17,045 nt of DNA from Pseudomonadota bacterium (GCA_023428085.1 JAEYZK010000403.1:1-17045); one strand, 5' to 3'. Shown: positions 5,610 to 14,598, counted from the stretch's first letter. Numbers and translations are program-made. Notes: a model not told the origin generated them from the letters alone.

Positions 5610-6653
5610 CTAGACGCGTGGCCGGGCCGCGGGCTTGGCCGCGGCCGCGTCGTCGCGGAGGCGTGAGCCTTCGACGGGCGGCGCCGGGAGCGCGTCCTGC
5701 GGCGCTCCCTCGATCGGCAGCGGCTTCTTCTCGCGGTCGGGGATGAGCACCGACGCCACCACCGAGAGCACGAGGAGCCCTGCGATCACCGTGAGCGAGA
5801 CCCAGATCGGGACCTCGATCCAGTGGTCGGAGAGCATCTTCGCCCCGACGAACGCGAGCACGAGCCCGAGCCCGACCTTCAGGAACCGGAACGCGCCCAG
5901 CATCCCGGCGAGCAGGAAGTAGAGCGCCCGCAGCCCGAGGATCGCGAAGATGTTGGACGTGAAGACGATGAACGGGTCCGCGGTGATCGCGAAGATCGCG
6001 GGGATGGAGTCCACCGCGAAGACGATGTCCGTCGCCTCGATGACGACGAGCACCGCGAGCAGCGGCGTCGCGAGCAGCCGCCCCTTCTCCCGCACGACGA
6101 AGTGCGCACCGCGGTAGTCCGGGACGGCCGGGACCACGCGCCGGAACAGCCGGAGGACCGGGTTCTTCTCCGGGTGCTGCTCGGCGTCGGCGTGCGTCAG
6201 GAGCTTGATGCCCGTGTACACGAGGAACGCGCCGAAGACGTAGATGACCCAGTGGAACGACTGGATGAGCGCCGCCCCGGCGAAGATGAAGGCGGCCCGC
6301 ATGAAGAGCGCGCCGAGGATGCCCCAGAACAGCACCCGGTGCTGGAGCTTCGCCGGGACCGAGAAGTACGAGAACACCACCAGGAAGACGAAGAGGTTGT
6401 CGACCGACAGCGCCTTCTCGATCAGGTAGCCGGTCAGGAACTCGAGGGCGCGGACCGACCCGAACCAGTGGTAGACGCCGAGGTTGAAGAGGAGCGCCAG
6501 GCTGATCCAGACCACCGACCAGATCGCCGCCTCCCGCGGGCGGACCGCGTGCTCCTTGCGGTGGAACACCCCCAGGTCCAGCGCCAGCATCGCCAGCACG
6601 AACACGAGGAAGCCGATCCACAGGGCGGGGGTGCCGATGCTCTGAATCGCCAT
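5610..6653 (-). CDS. TerC-family integral membrane protein (Alx-like)
   Basis: A 347-residue polytopic membrane protein with about nine hydrophobic spans and the TerC hallmarks: an early L-D-L-G-V-F-H-R-K, the acidic membrane motif K-A-L-S-V-D-N-L-F-V-F, and the repeat motif E-A-T-D-I-V-F-A-V-D-S-I-P-A. The Asp residues of these two motifs are those thought to handle metal ions in this family, which includes E. coli Alx and manganese exporters; metal (Mn) efflux is therefore likely, tellurite resistance only by name. The C-terminal 40 residues are a polar Pro/Ala-rich tail. GGAG lies 5 nt before the ATG inside a perfect 12-bp palindrome. I looked for a yybP-ykoY-type manganese riboswitch upstream and saw none. 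It converges with purU and is divergent from the csbD-like gene. Confidence 0.92.
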   Translation of the reverse strand: MAIQSIGTPALWIGFLVFVLAMLALDLGVFHRKEHAVRPREAAIWSVVWISLALLFNLGVYHWFGSVRALEFLTGYLIEKALSVDNLFVFLVVFSYFSVPAKLQHRVLFWGILGALFMRAAFIFAGAALIQSFHWVIYVFGAFLVYTGIKLLTHADAEQHPEKNPVLRLFRRVVPAVPDYRGAHFVVREKGRLLATPLLAVLVVIEATDIVFAVDSIPAIFAITADPFIVFTSNIFAILGLRALYFLLAGMLGAFRFLKVGLGLVLAFVGAKMLSDHWIEVPIWVSLTVIAGLLVLSVVASVLIPDREKKPLPIEGAPQDALPAPPVEGSRLRDDAAAAKPAARPRV

Positions 6654-6656
6654 TCC

Positions 6657-6705
6657 GACTCCGGAGTCCAGGCGAGAGGTCGAGAGGCCCGACTGCCTCG
6701 CGAGG
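6657..6705. promoter_or_regulatory. Palindromes in the terC leader
   Basis: GACTCCGGAGTC (6657-6668) is a perfect 12-bp palindrome that includes the GGAG ribosome site of the TerC gene. CCTCGCGAGG (6696-6705) is a second perfect 10-bp palindrome further upstream. Either could bind a dimeric repressor; no known operator is matched. Nothing else is recognised in the 275-bp divergent region up to 6928. Confidence 0.25.
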
Positions 6706-6928
6706 GGGCGGGCAGCCTACGACGGCCAGGGAAGTGGTCCACCAACATTCTGTCCGCGACCCCCGGTCGAGGCTCGGCTGGCCGCGAGGAGGCCGGAGAG
6801 GCGCACGCTACACCGCACCGGCGCGCTCCTCGCCGCGGCAGGAAGCCTCATCGCCCGCTCATCGGCCCTGCGAGCCGCCCGGGGCGGGGCGGCGATGCGC
6901 AGGTTCTGTGGACGAAAGGAGGCCGACC

Positions 6929-7120
6929 GTGAACCGCGACAAGATCAAGGGAGCGATCGACGAGGTGAAGGGGAACGTGAAGAAGCGGATCGGCGGGGCG
7001 ACCGAGGACCCCGGCAAGCAGGCCGAGGGCTGGGCCGAGGAGAAGAAGGGCCAGGTCGAGAAGAAGATCGGCGACTTCGAGGACGAGTCGGCGCGCCGGC
7101 GCGATCGCGACGACGAGTGA
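6929..7120 (+). CDS. CsbD-like small stress protein
   Basis: A 63-residue, highly charged, Cys-free protein with the CsbD pattern: N-R-D-K-I-K-G-A-I-D-E-V-K-G-N-V-K then A-E-G-W-A-E-E-K-K-G-Q-V-E-K-K-I-G-D. Proteins of this family are abundant, soluble, helical or partly disordered, and induced by general stress (sigmaB in Bacillus); a biochemical function is not established. The GTG start at 6929 is well supported by AAAGGAGG 5-6 nt upstream, one of the strongest ribosome sites in the window, implying high translation. It stands alone between the divergent TerC gene and the convergent four-Cys gene. Confidence 0.88.
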   Translation: MNRDKIKGAIDEVKGNVKKRIGGATEDPGKQAEGWAEEKKGQVEKKIGDFEDESARRRDRDDE

Positions 7121-7137
7121 GCGGGAGCCAGGATCGA

Positions 7138-7170
7138 CGAGCGGGGTGGAGGCGAGCTCCGCCTCGCTCG
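7138..7170. terminator. Bulged GC hairpin between convergent genes
   Basis: GAGGCG and CGCCTC enclose a five-base loop, and an outer CGAGC/GCTCG pair extends the stem with a bulge. It lies between the csbD-like gene and the convergent four-Cys gene and could end transcription from both sides. There is no T-run. Confidence 0.3.
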
Positions 7171-7183
7171 TCGCTCCGCCGCC

Positions 7184-7423
7184 CTAGTGGGCGACGTTGC
7201 CGCCGCCGCGGCGATCGTTCGCGAACGAGCCCGCGAACGTGCGCGGCTCCTCCTGGACGCGGAAGAGCGGGCACTTCTCGCAGGACCAGCTGTCCCAGTC
7301 CAGCTTCACGGCGACGTCGAGACAGCCGTCGTAATGGAAGCAGTACAGGTTCCGGTGGCCGGAGACCGTGGCCTCGGAGCGGATGAGGGTGGCGAGCGGT
7401 GTTGGATTGGGCTGGGTGTGCAC
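7184..7423 (-). CDS. Small four-cysteine protein of unknown function
   Basis: A 79-residue protein with cysteines C28-x5-C34-x13-C48-x2-C51 in the segment L-Y-C-F-H-Y-D-G-C through W-S-C-E-K-C-P-L-F. The aromatic-rich spacing resembles a zinc-ribbon or rubredoxin-like knuckle, but no named family is recognised. The N-terminus (S/T/P-rich) and C-terminus look disordered. The GTG start at 7423 is chosen because GGGGAG lies 6 nt upstream. No membrane span or export signal is seen. It is convergent with the csbD-like gene and has no operon partner; the 408-bp region to its right probably holds its promoter. Confidence 0.6.
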   Translation of the reverse strand: MHTQPNPTPLATLIRSEATVSGHRNLYCFHYDGCLDVAVKLDWDSWSCEKCPLFRVQEEPRTFAGSFANDRRGGGNVAH

Positions 7424-7831
7424 CTTCGACTCCCCGGATGAGATTGCGCGGCTTGGAGGTGGGAACAGGCAAGCGAGCGGCGCATTCCTGCCCGGCGATC
7501 TTCCAACCCTCGAACCACGAGTCCTCGCCGGCCCGGGAGCATCCCGGCTCGTGCCTCGGCGGCGGACCGAATCGTTACAGGACGATATAACAACCCTCCA
7601 CCCGTCCCGCCGCGGCGCGGCGACGCGCGACCGGGGCTTCGACCATAGGCACGGGACTGGGCCCCGTCAGGCCACCCCTCCAGCCAGCGACAACGTACCG
7701 CACCATGGCGACTGAGCGTGAACTCGGAGCCCGAGACCGATCCCGGCCGAGGACCGCCGGGCGGGGGTGGCGCGCGCCGCGCCGGAGGACGTTATGTCGG
7801 CCCCGGGGCAACCCCTGGGCAGGAGGCCTGG
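7424..7831. other. 408-bp intergenic region without a gene
   Basis: No convincing ORF or RNA gene is seen. A small hairpin CCGGGA-GCA-TCCCGG lies at 7533-7547. The one A/T-rich island is at 7586-7591 (TATAAC on the plus strand), a possible -10 box for either flanking direction, with only a poor -35 match. The ribosome site AGGAGG of the downstream aldo/keto reductase lies at its right end. Confidence 0.5.
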
Positions 7832-8662
7832 ATGGCGCGGAGCTGGACGCTCGACTCGACGGTGACGCTGAACGGCGGCGTGAAGATGCCGGTCCTCGGG
7901 CTGGGGGTGTGGCAGACCGGGGCGGGCACGGCGACGCGCACGGCGGTCCGGGCGGCGCTCGACGGCGGGTACCGCCTCCTGGACACCGCGCGCATCTACC
8001 AGAACGAGGCCGACGTGGGCGCCGCGCTCCGCGAGAGCGGCGTCCCCCGGGACGAGGTCTTCGTCACCACCAAGCTCTGGAACAGCGACCACGGCTACGA
8101 CCGCGCGCTGCGCGCGTGCGACCAGAGCCTCGTGCGGCTGGGCCTCACGCACGTCGATCTCTACCTCGTCCACTGGCCGGCGCCGGGCCGCCGCGAGACC
8201 TGGCGGGCGATGGAGCGCCTCCTGGCGGACGGGAAGGCGCGCGCGATCGGCGTCTCGAACTACACGATCCGGCACCTGGACGAGCTGCTCGGCGAGTGCC
8301 GCATCGCACCTTCGGTGAACCAGGTGGAGTTCCACCCGTTCCTGTACCAGCGCGCGCTGCTCGAGCACTGCCGCGCCCACCGCATCCAGCTCCAGGCCTA
8401 CGGTCCGCTCGTCCGCGGGCAGCGCATGGACCACCCGGCGATCGCCCGGGTGGCGCGCGAGCACGGGCGCACGCCCGCGCAGGTGCTCGTCCGGTGGGGG
8501 ATCGAGCACGAGGTGGTACCGATCCCGAAGTCCGCCCGGCCCGAGCGGATCCGCGAGAACGCCGACGTGTTCGGCTTCGCGCTGGACGCCGAGGAACTCG
8601 CGGCGCTGGACGCCCTCGACGAGGGCTACCGGGCCGCGTGGGACCCGACCGACGCGGCGTGA
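7832..8662 (+). CDS. Aldo/keto reductase (2,5-diketo-gluconate reductase-like)
   Basis: A 276-residue NADPH-dependent aldo/keto reductase with the full catalytic tetrad: D51 (L-L-D-T-A-R-I-Y), Y56, K81 (V-T-T-K-L-W-N) and H114 (L-V-H-W-P). Other family blocks are G-L-G-V-W-Q, I-G-V-S-N-Y, N-Q-V-E-F-H-P and V-P-I-P-K-S-A-R-P-E-R-I (NADPH-phosphate binding). This short form without long C-terminal loops fits the AKR5 group that reduces small aldehydes, keto acids and methylglyoxal-type compounds; the actual substrate cannot be read from the sequence. The ATG at 7832 is taken because AGGAGG lies 5 nt upstream and homology begins there; an in-frame ATG at 7718 would add 38 unmatched residues. It ends only 7 bp from the convergent second aldo/keto reductase. 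Confidence 0.92.
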   Translation: MARSWTLDSTVTLNGGVKMPVLGLGVWQTGAGTATRTAVRAALDGGYRLLDTARIYQNEADVGAALRESGVPRDEVFVTTKLWNSDHGYDRALRACDQSLVRLGLTHVDLYLVHWPAPGRRETWRAMERLLADGKARAIGVSNYTIRHLDELLGECRIAPSVNQVEFHPFLYQRALLEHCRAHRIQLQAYGPLVRGQRMDHPAIARVAREHGRTPAQVLVRWGIEHEVVPIPKSARPERIRENADVFGFALDAEELAALDALDEGYRAAWDPTDAA

Positions 8663-8669
8663 CGGCCCC

Positions 8670-9449
8670 TCACCCGTGCACCGCCGCGCCGAAGGTCCGC
8701 GCCCACGCGAGCTCCTCCGCGGCGAGCGGGCCCTGCTCCACGGCCGCGAGGTTCGCGCGGAGCTCGGCCGCGCTCCGCGGGCCCGTCAGCACCACGTCCA
8801 CGTGGGGGCTCGTGAGGCAGAACCGATAGCACTCCCCGGCGGTCATCGCCCGGTCGCGCCAGCCGCTCGGCGCCCGCAGCAGGCGCCGCCAGGAGGTCGC
8901 CGTGTACGCCACCACCGCGGGCCGGCGCCGCGCGAGGTGCGGGAAGACGTCCCGCTCCGCGCCCGGGTGCGCCGCGTTGTAGCGGATCATGAGGAGGTCG
9001 AGGATCGAGTCCTCGGCCAGCCGCCCCGCGCGCGGGCGATCGTGGATCGACGCGCCGATCGCGCCCACCTTGCCCTCCCGCCGGAGCGCGACGAGCTCCT
9101 CCTGCACGGCCCCCGTGAACGCCGACATCTTGCCCAGCCAGTAGAGCTGCAGGACGTCGAGGTAGTCCGTCCCGAGCCCGCGCAGGACCTTCTCGACGGT
9201 CCTCCGGAACGCGCCCGGGAACCAGCCGAGCATCGGCCCCGCCGCGAGCACGTACCGCTCGCGATCGCGCCGCAGCGCCTCCCGGAGCGGTGCGCGCGGC
9301 ATCCTGGGGCTCAGGAAGACGTACTGCACCCGCTCCAGGGCCTCGCGCCACCCCGCCTCCTCGAGGCCGAACGAGCCCGAGAGGCCGAGCCGGAAGATCC
9401 GCTTGCCGAGCGCGGGGACGTCGCGGTGCAGGAAGTCGGGGGGGGTCAT
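8670..9449 (-). CDS. Divergent aldo/keto reductase-fold protein lacking the catalytic tetrad
   Basis: A 259-residue protein that keeps AKR landmarks (early L-G-L-S-G, L-G-T-D-Y-L-D-V-L-Q-L, G-K-V-G-A-I-G-A-S-I-H-D, M-I-R-Y-N-A-A-H-P-G-A) but not the catalytic residues. The usual F-D-T-A-x-x-Y-G is replaced by V-Q-Y-V-F-L-S-P-R (41-49), the T-K strand by V-L-A-A-G-P (67-72), and the L-x-H-x-x-D motif by L-Q-L-Y-W-L-G-K (100-107). It is therefore either a non-reductase or uses other chemistry. The ATG at 9449 is chosen for GGAGG 8 nt upstream; an in-frame GTG at 9467 is the alternative. It is convergent with the ordinary reductase at 7832-8662 and sits downstream of pgm, separated from it by a hairpin. 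Confidence 0.82.
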   Translation of the reverse strand: MTPPDFLHRDVPALGKRIFRLGLSGSFGLEEAGWREALERVQYVFLSPRMPRAPLREALRRDRERYVLAAGPMLGWFPGAFRRTVEKVLRGLGTDYLDVLQLYWLGKMSAFTGAVQEELVALRREGKVGAIGASIHDRPRAGRLAEDSILDLLMIRYNAAHPGAERDVFPHLARRRPAVVAYTATSWRRLLRAPSGWRDRAMTAGECYRFCLTSPHVDVVLTGPRSAAELRANLAAVEQGPLAAEELAWARTFGAAVHG

Positions 9450-9498
9450 GCGGGGATCCTCCCGCACCGCGGGTGCGCGGGCAATCTCGTTCGTGCCC

Positions 9499-9521
9499 GG
9501 CCCCCGGGACGAGCGGGGGCC
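9499..9521 (-). terminator. GC hairpin after pgm
   Basis: GGCCCCCG (9499-9506) and CGGGGGCC (9514-9521) form a perfect 8-bp stem with a 7-nt loop, beginning 4 bp past the pgm stop codon in the direction of pgm transcription. No T-run follows, so this is a GC-only terminator candidate that would separate pgm from the aldo/keto reductase-fold gene. Confidence 0.5.
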
Positions 9522-9525
9522 CTCC

Positions 9526-11160
<1,635 letters not shown>

Positions 11161-11171
11161 GCACTGGATAC

Positions 11172-11186
11172 TGGCACGGCCCGGGC
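11172..11186 (+). promoter_or_regulatory. Possible sigma54 promoter of the phosphodiester-glycosidase-family gene
   Basis: TGGCACGGCCCGGGC has a perfect -24 element (TGGCACG) and the required GG-N10-GC spacing, but its -12 element is GGGC instead of TTGC. The predicted start near 11198 would leave a 26-nt leader before the ATG at 11224. The weak -12 element in a GC-rich region makes this tentative. Confidence 0.25.
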
Positions 11187-11223
11187 CCTTGTCACGACCT
11201 CTCGCGGGCCGGAAAATGGCCGC

Positions 11224-12024
11224 ATGCCTCTCGCTCCACTGGTCGCCGCCCTGCTCGTCGCCGGCCCGGCGGCCCCCAGCGCCCCCTGGCGCACCCTGGA
11301 ACCCGGACTCGAGTACGGGTCGTTCGACGGGCCGCCCGGCGTCGGCGGCGACCGCAAGATCTCCGTCGTGCGGGTGGACCCGCGGCTGTTCGAGCTCCGC
11401 CTCCTCAACGCCTCGGCGCCCGGCCAGGGCGCGCCGCTCTCGGCCCGCGGCTGGGCGGACCGCGCCGGCGCTTCCGCGGTGATCAACGCGGGGATGTACC
11501 AGGAGGACTACCGGACGGCGGTGTCGCTCCAGCGGACCCGCGAGCACGTGAACCAGCGCCGGCTGTCGAAGGACCGGACCGCGCTCCTCTTCGACCGCCT
11601 CGCGCCCGGCATCCCGCCGGTCCGCATGGTGGACCGCGACTGCGACGACCTCGAGGCGGAGGCCCGGAGGTACGGTACCGTGGTCCAGTCGATCCGGATG
11701 CTCTCCTGCCAGGGCAAGAACGTCTGGGCCCCGTCGGACCGCCGGTGGTCGATCGCGGCGCTGGGCGTGGACGGCGCCGGGCGCGTGCTCTTCCTGCACG
11801 CGCAGTCCGCCTGGCCCGTGCACGAGTTCGTCAACGCGCTCCTCGCGCTCCCGATCGACCTCCGGCGCGCGATGTACCTGGAGGGCGGACCGGAGGCCCA
11901 GCTGTTCGCCCGCGGCGGCGGCGTGGAGGTCGAGCGGCTCGGCGCGTTCATCGGCGCCCAGGCCGTCACGCGCGAGGGGTGGAAGGTGCCGAACGTGATC
12001 GCGGCGGTCCGGCGGAGCCGCTAG
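11224..12024 (+). CDS. Exported phosphodiester glycosidase-family (NAGPA/DUF2233-like) protein
   Basis: A 266-residue protein with a short hydrophobic N-terminus (L-V-A-A-L-L-V-A-G-P-A-A-P-S-A) that looks like a signal peptide, though it lacks the usual basic residues before the core. The mature part has the family pattern: a P-G-L-E-Y-G start, a strand with V-V-R-V-D-P, the A-V-I-N-A-G-M-Y block (family: I-N-G-G-F-F), and near the C-terminus Y-L-E-G-G-P-E-A-Q-L-F (family: L-D-G-G-x-S-x-x-L). The animal member uncovers mannose-6-phosphate by removing N-acetylglucosamine; bacterial members probably act on phosphodiester-linked sugars of the cell surface, but the substrate here is unknown. It is divergent from pgm and followed after 97 bp by the small PRC-barrel-like gene. 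Confidence 0.82.
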   Translation: MPLAPLVAALLVAGPAAPSAPWRTLEPGLEYGSFDGPPGVGGDRKISVVRVDPRLFELRLLNASAPGQGAPLSARGWADRAGASAVINAGMYQEDYRTAVSLQRTREHVNQRRLSKDRTALLFDRLAPGIPPVRMVDRDCDDLEAEARRYGTVVQSIRMLSCQGKNVWAPSDRRWSIAALGVDGAGRVLFLHAQSAWPVHEFVNALLALPIDLRRAMYLEGGPEAQLFARGGGVEVERLGAFIGAQAVTREGWKVPNVIAAVRRSR

Positions 12025-12121
12025 GCGGGGGCGGGGAGGTGCCAGGCGGTCCTCCGGCCCGGATCCCCGACCCTTCGTGCCCGCCCCGGAGTGCGCAGGC
12101 TTGGGATCGACGGAGGAGCCC

Positions 12122-12373
12122 ATGGCCGACATCGGGGTGAGCGTCGGGGATCAGGTGTACGCGGAGGAGGGCGCCGACCCCGTCGGCGCGGTCCGGAGGG
12201 TCCGCCCGGACGAGCTCGTCGTCTTCTTCGAGGGGACGGGCGACCTGATCGTCCCCGCCGAGGCGGTCGCGGCCGTGCACGACGGCAAGGTCGTGCTCGA
12301 CGGCGGCGCGCTCCCGGCGGAGCTCCGCCGCGCGATCGCCGCGGCGCACCAGGACGAGCGGCCGGGGCTCTGA
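12122..12373 (+). CDS. Small PRC-barrel/DUF2171-like protein
   Basis: An 83-residue soluble protein with an alternating strand pattern, V-S-V-G-D-Q-V-Y then D-P-V-G-A-V-R-R-V, then L-I-V-P-A-E-A-V-A-A-V-H-D-G-K-V-V-L, typical of a small beta-barrel such as PRC or DUF2171. Such proteins are of unknown or structural, often stress-related, role. GGAGGAG lies close before the ATG at 12122, a strong ribosome site. The stop codon is the centre of a perfect palindrome that probably ends transcription between this gene and the convergent nrfA. Confidence 0.7.
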   Translation: MADIGVSVGDQVYAEEGADPVGAVRRVRPDELVVFFEGTGDLIVPAEAVAAVHDGKVVLDGGALPAELRRAIAAAHQDERPGL

Positions 12374-12380
12374 GCCCCGG
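12362..12380. terminator. Bidirectional hairpin between the PRC-like gene and nrfA
   Basis: CCGGGGCTC (12362-12370) and GAGCCCCGG (12372-12380) are perfect inverted repeats about a single central T, overlapping the stop codon of the PRC-like gene and lying 12 bp beyond the nrfA stop on the other strand. It is well placed to end both convergent transcripts; no T-run is present. Confidence 0.5.
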
Positions 12381-12392
12381 CCCCGCCGGCCG

Positions 12393-14087
12393 CTACTTGC
12401 CGCCCTCCCTGGCCTTCGGCTCCGGCGACGCGCCGGCGGGCAACGCCTGGGGCGGCTGCACGTCCGGCAGCTTCCCGCCCGCGAGCGAGACCGCCTTGAC
12501 CTCGGCCTGCCGGGCGAGGTCGATCGACTCGGCCAGGATCCGCGCGAGCTCCTGCGACGCGTGGAAGCCCATCGAGTTCTCCGCCGCGACGAAGTCGAGC
12601 CGCCACTGCGCCGCGCGCTGGAGCTCGCCGAGATCCTTCAGCTTCGGATCCTTCGCCACCGCCTCCTGCCAGAGCGCCGTCTGCGCCGCCTTGACCTCCG
12701 TCGCGAGCGCCTTCTCCCGATCGCCGGGGGAGAGCTGCGCCCAGTCCGGGCGCTTCGCGGCGGCCTCCTTCGCGCGCGCCGTCGCCTCGGCGAGGTGCGC
12801 CGCGTCGTACGGCTTCCGCACCGCGACGATCGCGTCGAGCATGCGCGTCGCCGCGTGGCCGGCCCGCGTCATGAGCGCGAAGTGGCGATCCTGGATCCCC
12901 TCCGCGCGCGCCTTGAGCTCCTCGTCGGGGTACGGGTGGCACGTCTGGCAGGATCGGTTCACCATGAGCAACGGGCTCCGCACCCAGTGCTCGGAGACCT
13001 TGAGCGCGCCCTCGCGCTTGTACGGCATGTGGCAGTCCGCGCAGGCGACGCCGCTCCGCGCGTGTACGCCCTGGCTCCAGACCTCGAACTCCGGGTGCTG
13101 GGCCTTGAGCACGTCCATGCCGGTCTCGGCGTGCGTCCAGTCCTTGAACCGCTGCCCCTTCACCTCGATCGAGTCGTAGTACTTCTCCATCTGCTCGACC
13201 TTGAGCCCCTCGTTCCAGGGGAAGAAGATCGTCATGCCCTTGCCGCAGTAGTACTCGACGTGGCACTGCCCGCAGACGTACGAGCGCATCTCCTGGCGCG
13301 TCCCGTCCACGTTCGGATCGTAGGGCACCTTGCGATCGCCGCGGCGCCAGCGCTCGACGCTCGGGAGGTGCGGGACCGGATCGGCCGAGGCCGCGAGCTT
13401 CTGGATCCCGGAGAGGAACCCGGGCCGCGTCACGCGGAGCTCCATGTTCTCGGGGTCGTGGCAGTCCACGCACGAGACCGGGTGCGCCTTGCCCGCCGTC
13501 TGCTCGAGCTTCGCGTGGGCGTCCCAGTAGTTCATGTCCGAGACGGCCTCGAGCCCGCGCTGCACCTGCTCCTGCGGGTTGCCCTGCGGCAGCGCCTCGG
13601 CGCCGAGCTTCCGGTAGAGCGGCATGATCGACGCGTGGCAGTGGAGGCAGTTGCCCGACTGCTTCGCCTCGGCCGGCACGTTCCGCTTCGTGATCTCCTG
13701 GTCCTGGAGCATGAACGCGTGGCCGCGCCGATCGCGGTAGTCCACCGCGAACAGGTAGCCCGCGAAGATCCGGCGGAGCCACGGATCGCGCTCGGCCTTC
13801 TGCGGCGGGAGCGTGCCCTCCGGCCCGACCACGCTGCCGCCGTACTTCGTGCTCGTCGGCTCCGAGGTGCGGAGGTACCCGTCGTACTGGCGCGGCCAGT
13901 TGGCCCCCCACTTGGCCGGGTCGACGTCGTCCTCCGTCACCTCGACCAGCTTGAGGAACGGGTTCTTCGCCTCCTGCTTGCGCTCGAAGATGTTGAGGAG
14001 CAGCGCGGTGACGCCGGCGGTGACCACCGCCACGCCCAGCGCCACCGCCGCGTACGTCCAGAGCGCTCGCCGCCCGGTCTTCTCCAT
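12393..14087 (-). CDS. nrfA: Pentahaem cytochrome c nitrite reductase, ammonia-forming
   Basis: A 564-residue periplasmic enzyme that reduces nitrite to ammonium with six electrons. An N-terminal hydrophobic segment (8-31) exports it and may remain as an anchor. Five haem motifs are present: C147-L-H-C-H, C206-V-D-C-H, C272-G-Q-C-H, C349-A-D-C-H and C380-Q-T-C-H. The active-site environment is conserved: C-H-V-E278-Y279-Y (Ca ligand and catalytic Tyr) and L-K-A-Q330-H331-P-E (Ca site and catalytic His). Haem 1, which in E. coli and most NrfA uses CXXCK with a lysine ligand, here is CXXCH. A Lys/Ala-rich insertion of about 60 residues lies between haem 5 and the conserved A-Q-W-R-L-D-F helix, making it longer than E. 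coli NrfA (478). GAGGA lies 5 nt before the ATG, and nrfH ends 10 bp upstream. Confidence 0.96.
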   Translation of the reverse strand: MEKTGRRALWTYAAVALGVAVVTAGVTALLLNIFERKQEAKNPFLKLVEVTEDDVDPAKWGANWPRQYDGYLRTSEPTSTKYGGSVVGPEGTLPPQKAERDPWLRRIFAGYLFAVDYRDRRGHAFMLQDQEITKRNVPAEAKQSGNCLHCHASIMPLYRKLGAEALPQGNPQEQVQRGLEAVSDMNYWDAHAKLEQTAGKAHPVSCVDCHDPENMELRVTRPGFLSGIQKLAASADPVPHLPSVERWRRGDRKVPYDPNVDGTRQEMRSYVCGQCHVEYYCGKGMTIFFPWNEGLKVEQMEKYYDSIEVKGQRFKDWTHAETGMDVLKAQHPEFEVWSQGVHARSGVACADCHMPYKREGALKVSEHWVRSPLLMVNRSCQTCHPYPDEELKARAEGIQDRHFALMTRAGHAATRMLDAIVAVRKPYDAAHLAEATARAKEAAAKRPDWAQLSPGDREKALATEVKAAQTALWQEAVAKDPKLKDLGELQRAAQWRLDFVAAENSMGFHASQELARILAESIDLARQAEVKAVSLAGGKLPDVQPPQALPAGASPEPKAREGGK

Positions 14088-14097
14088 GATGTCCTCG

Positions 14098-14598
14098 CTA
14101 CCTCCGCGCGCCGTGCCCGACGGCACCGTGGCACTGCACGCAGCGGATGGCGTTGTCGGCCCAGGTGCTGCCCCGCACGACGTCGTGCACGAGGTCGCCG
14201 TGGCAGCGCAGGCAGTTGTCCTGCAGGATCTGGCTGTTCGCCTGCTTGATCTGGATGGGCTCCGCGAAGGCCTGCTCCGCGCCGGGCTCGTCCGGCCGCG
14301 GGGGCTGGAACGTGAAGCCCATCGAGTGGTGGTAGCCGTTCCGCGCCTTCGCCAGGTACTTCTCCGGGAAGCCCGGCGGGACGTGGCAGTCGTTGCACGT
14401 GGCCACCGCGTGGTGCGGGCCCTTGCGCCACGAGTCGAACTGCTCGTTCATGATGTGGCAGTTCCGGCAGGCGGCGGGATCGTTCGACAGGTACGCGAGC
14501 CCCGAGGCGTAGCTGAACGTGACCGTGCCCACGCCGACCATCGCTCCGGAGAGCGCGGCCAGGACGAGCCAGCGTCTGGACCAGCGGACCTTTGGCAT
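14098..14598 (-). CDS. nrfH: Tetrahaem quinol dehydrogenase subunit of nitrite reductase
   Basis: A 166-residue NapC/NirT-type membrane cytochrome that takes electrons from menaquinol and passes them to NrfA. An N-terminal anchor helix (about 10-31) is followed by four haem motifs: C44-R-N-C-H48 with I-M50 (the Met ligand typical of NrfH haem 1), C68-N-D-C-H72, C129-L-R-C-H133 and C153-V-Q-C-H157. The gene precedes nrfA by 10 bp, forming the usual nrfHA pair. The start at 14598 is preferred because it gives the standard short basic N-terminus (P-K-V-R-W-S-R-R); an upstream in-frame ATG at 14649 would add 17 residues. The ribosome site is weak (GGGA about 7 nt upstream). Confidence 0.95.
   Translation of the reverse strand: MPKVRWSRRWLVLAALSGAMVGVGTVTFSYASGLAYLSNDPAACRNCHIMNEQFDSWRKGPHHAVATCNDCHVPPGFPEKYLAKARNGYHHSMGFTFQPPRPDEPGAEQAFAEPIQIKQANSQILQDNCLRCHGDLVHDVVRGSTWADNAIRCVQCHGAVGHGARR

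Noticed and set aside
6654..6928. A yybP-ykoY manganese riboswitch before the TerC gene
   Set aside because: TerC genes often carry one, but its conserved GGGGAGUA-type core and paired elements are not present here.
7505..7535. T-loop-like GGTTCGAGGG on the minus strand, a possible tRNA
   Set aside because: The flanks do not pair into a T-arm and no acceptor or anticodon arm can be folded.
7718..7831. Upstream start for the aldo/keto reductase at 7718
   Set aside because: The added 38 residues are Gly/Pro/Arg-rich and unlike the family; AGGAGG sits before the ATG at 7832.
14221..14260. A second FNR-like TTGATCTGGAT sequence
   Set aside because: It lies inside the nrfH coding sequence and lacks the second half-site.
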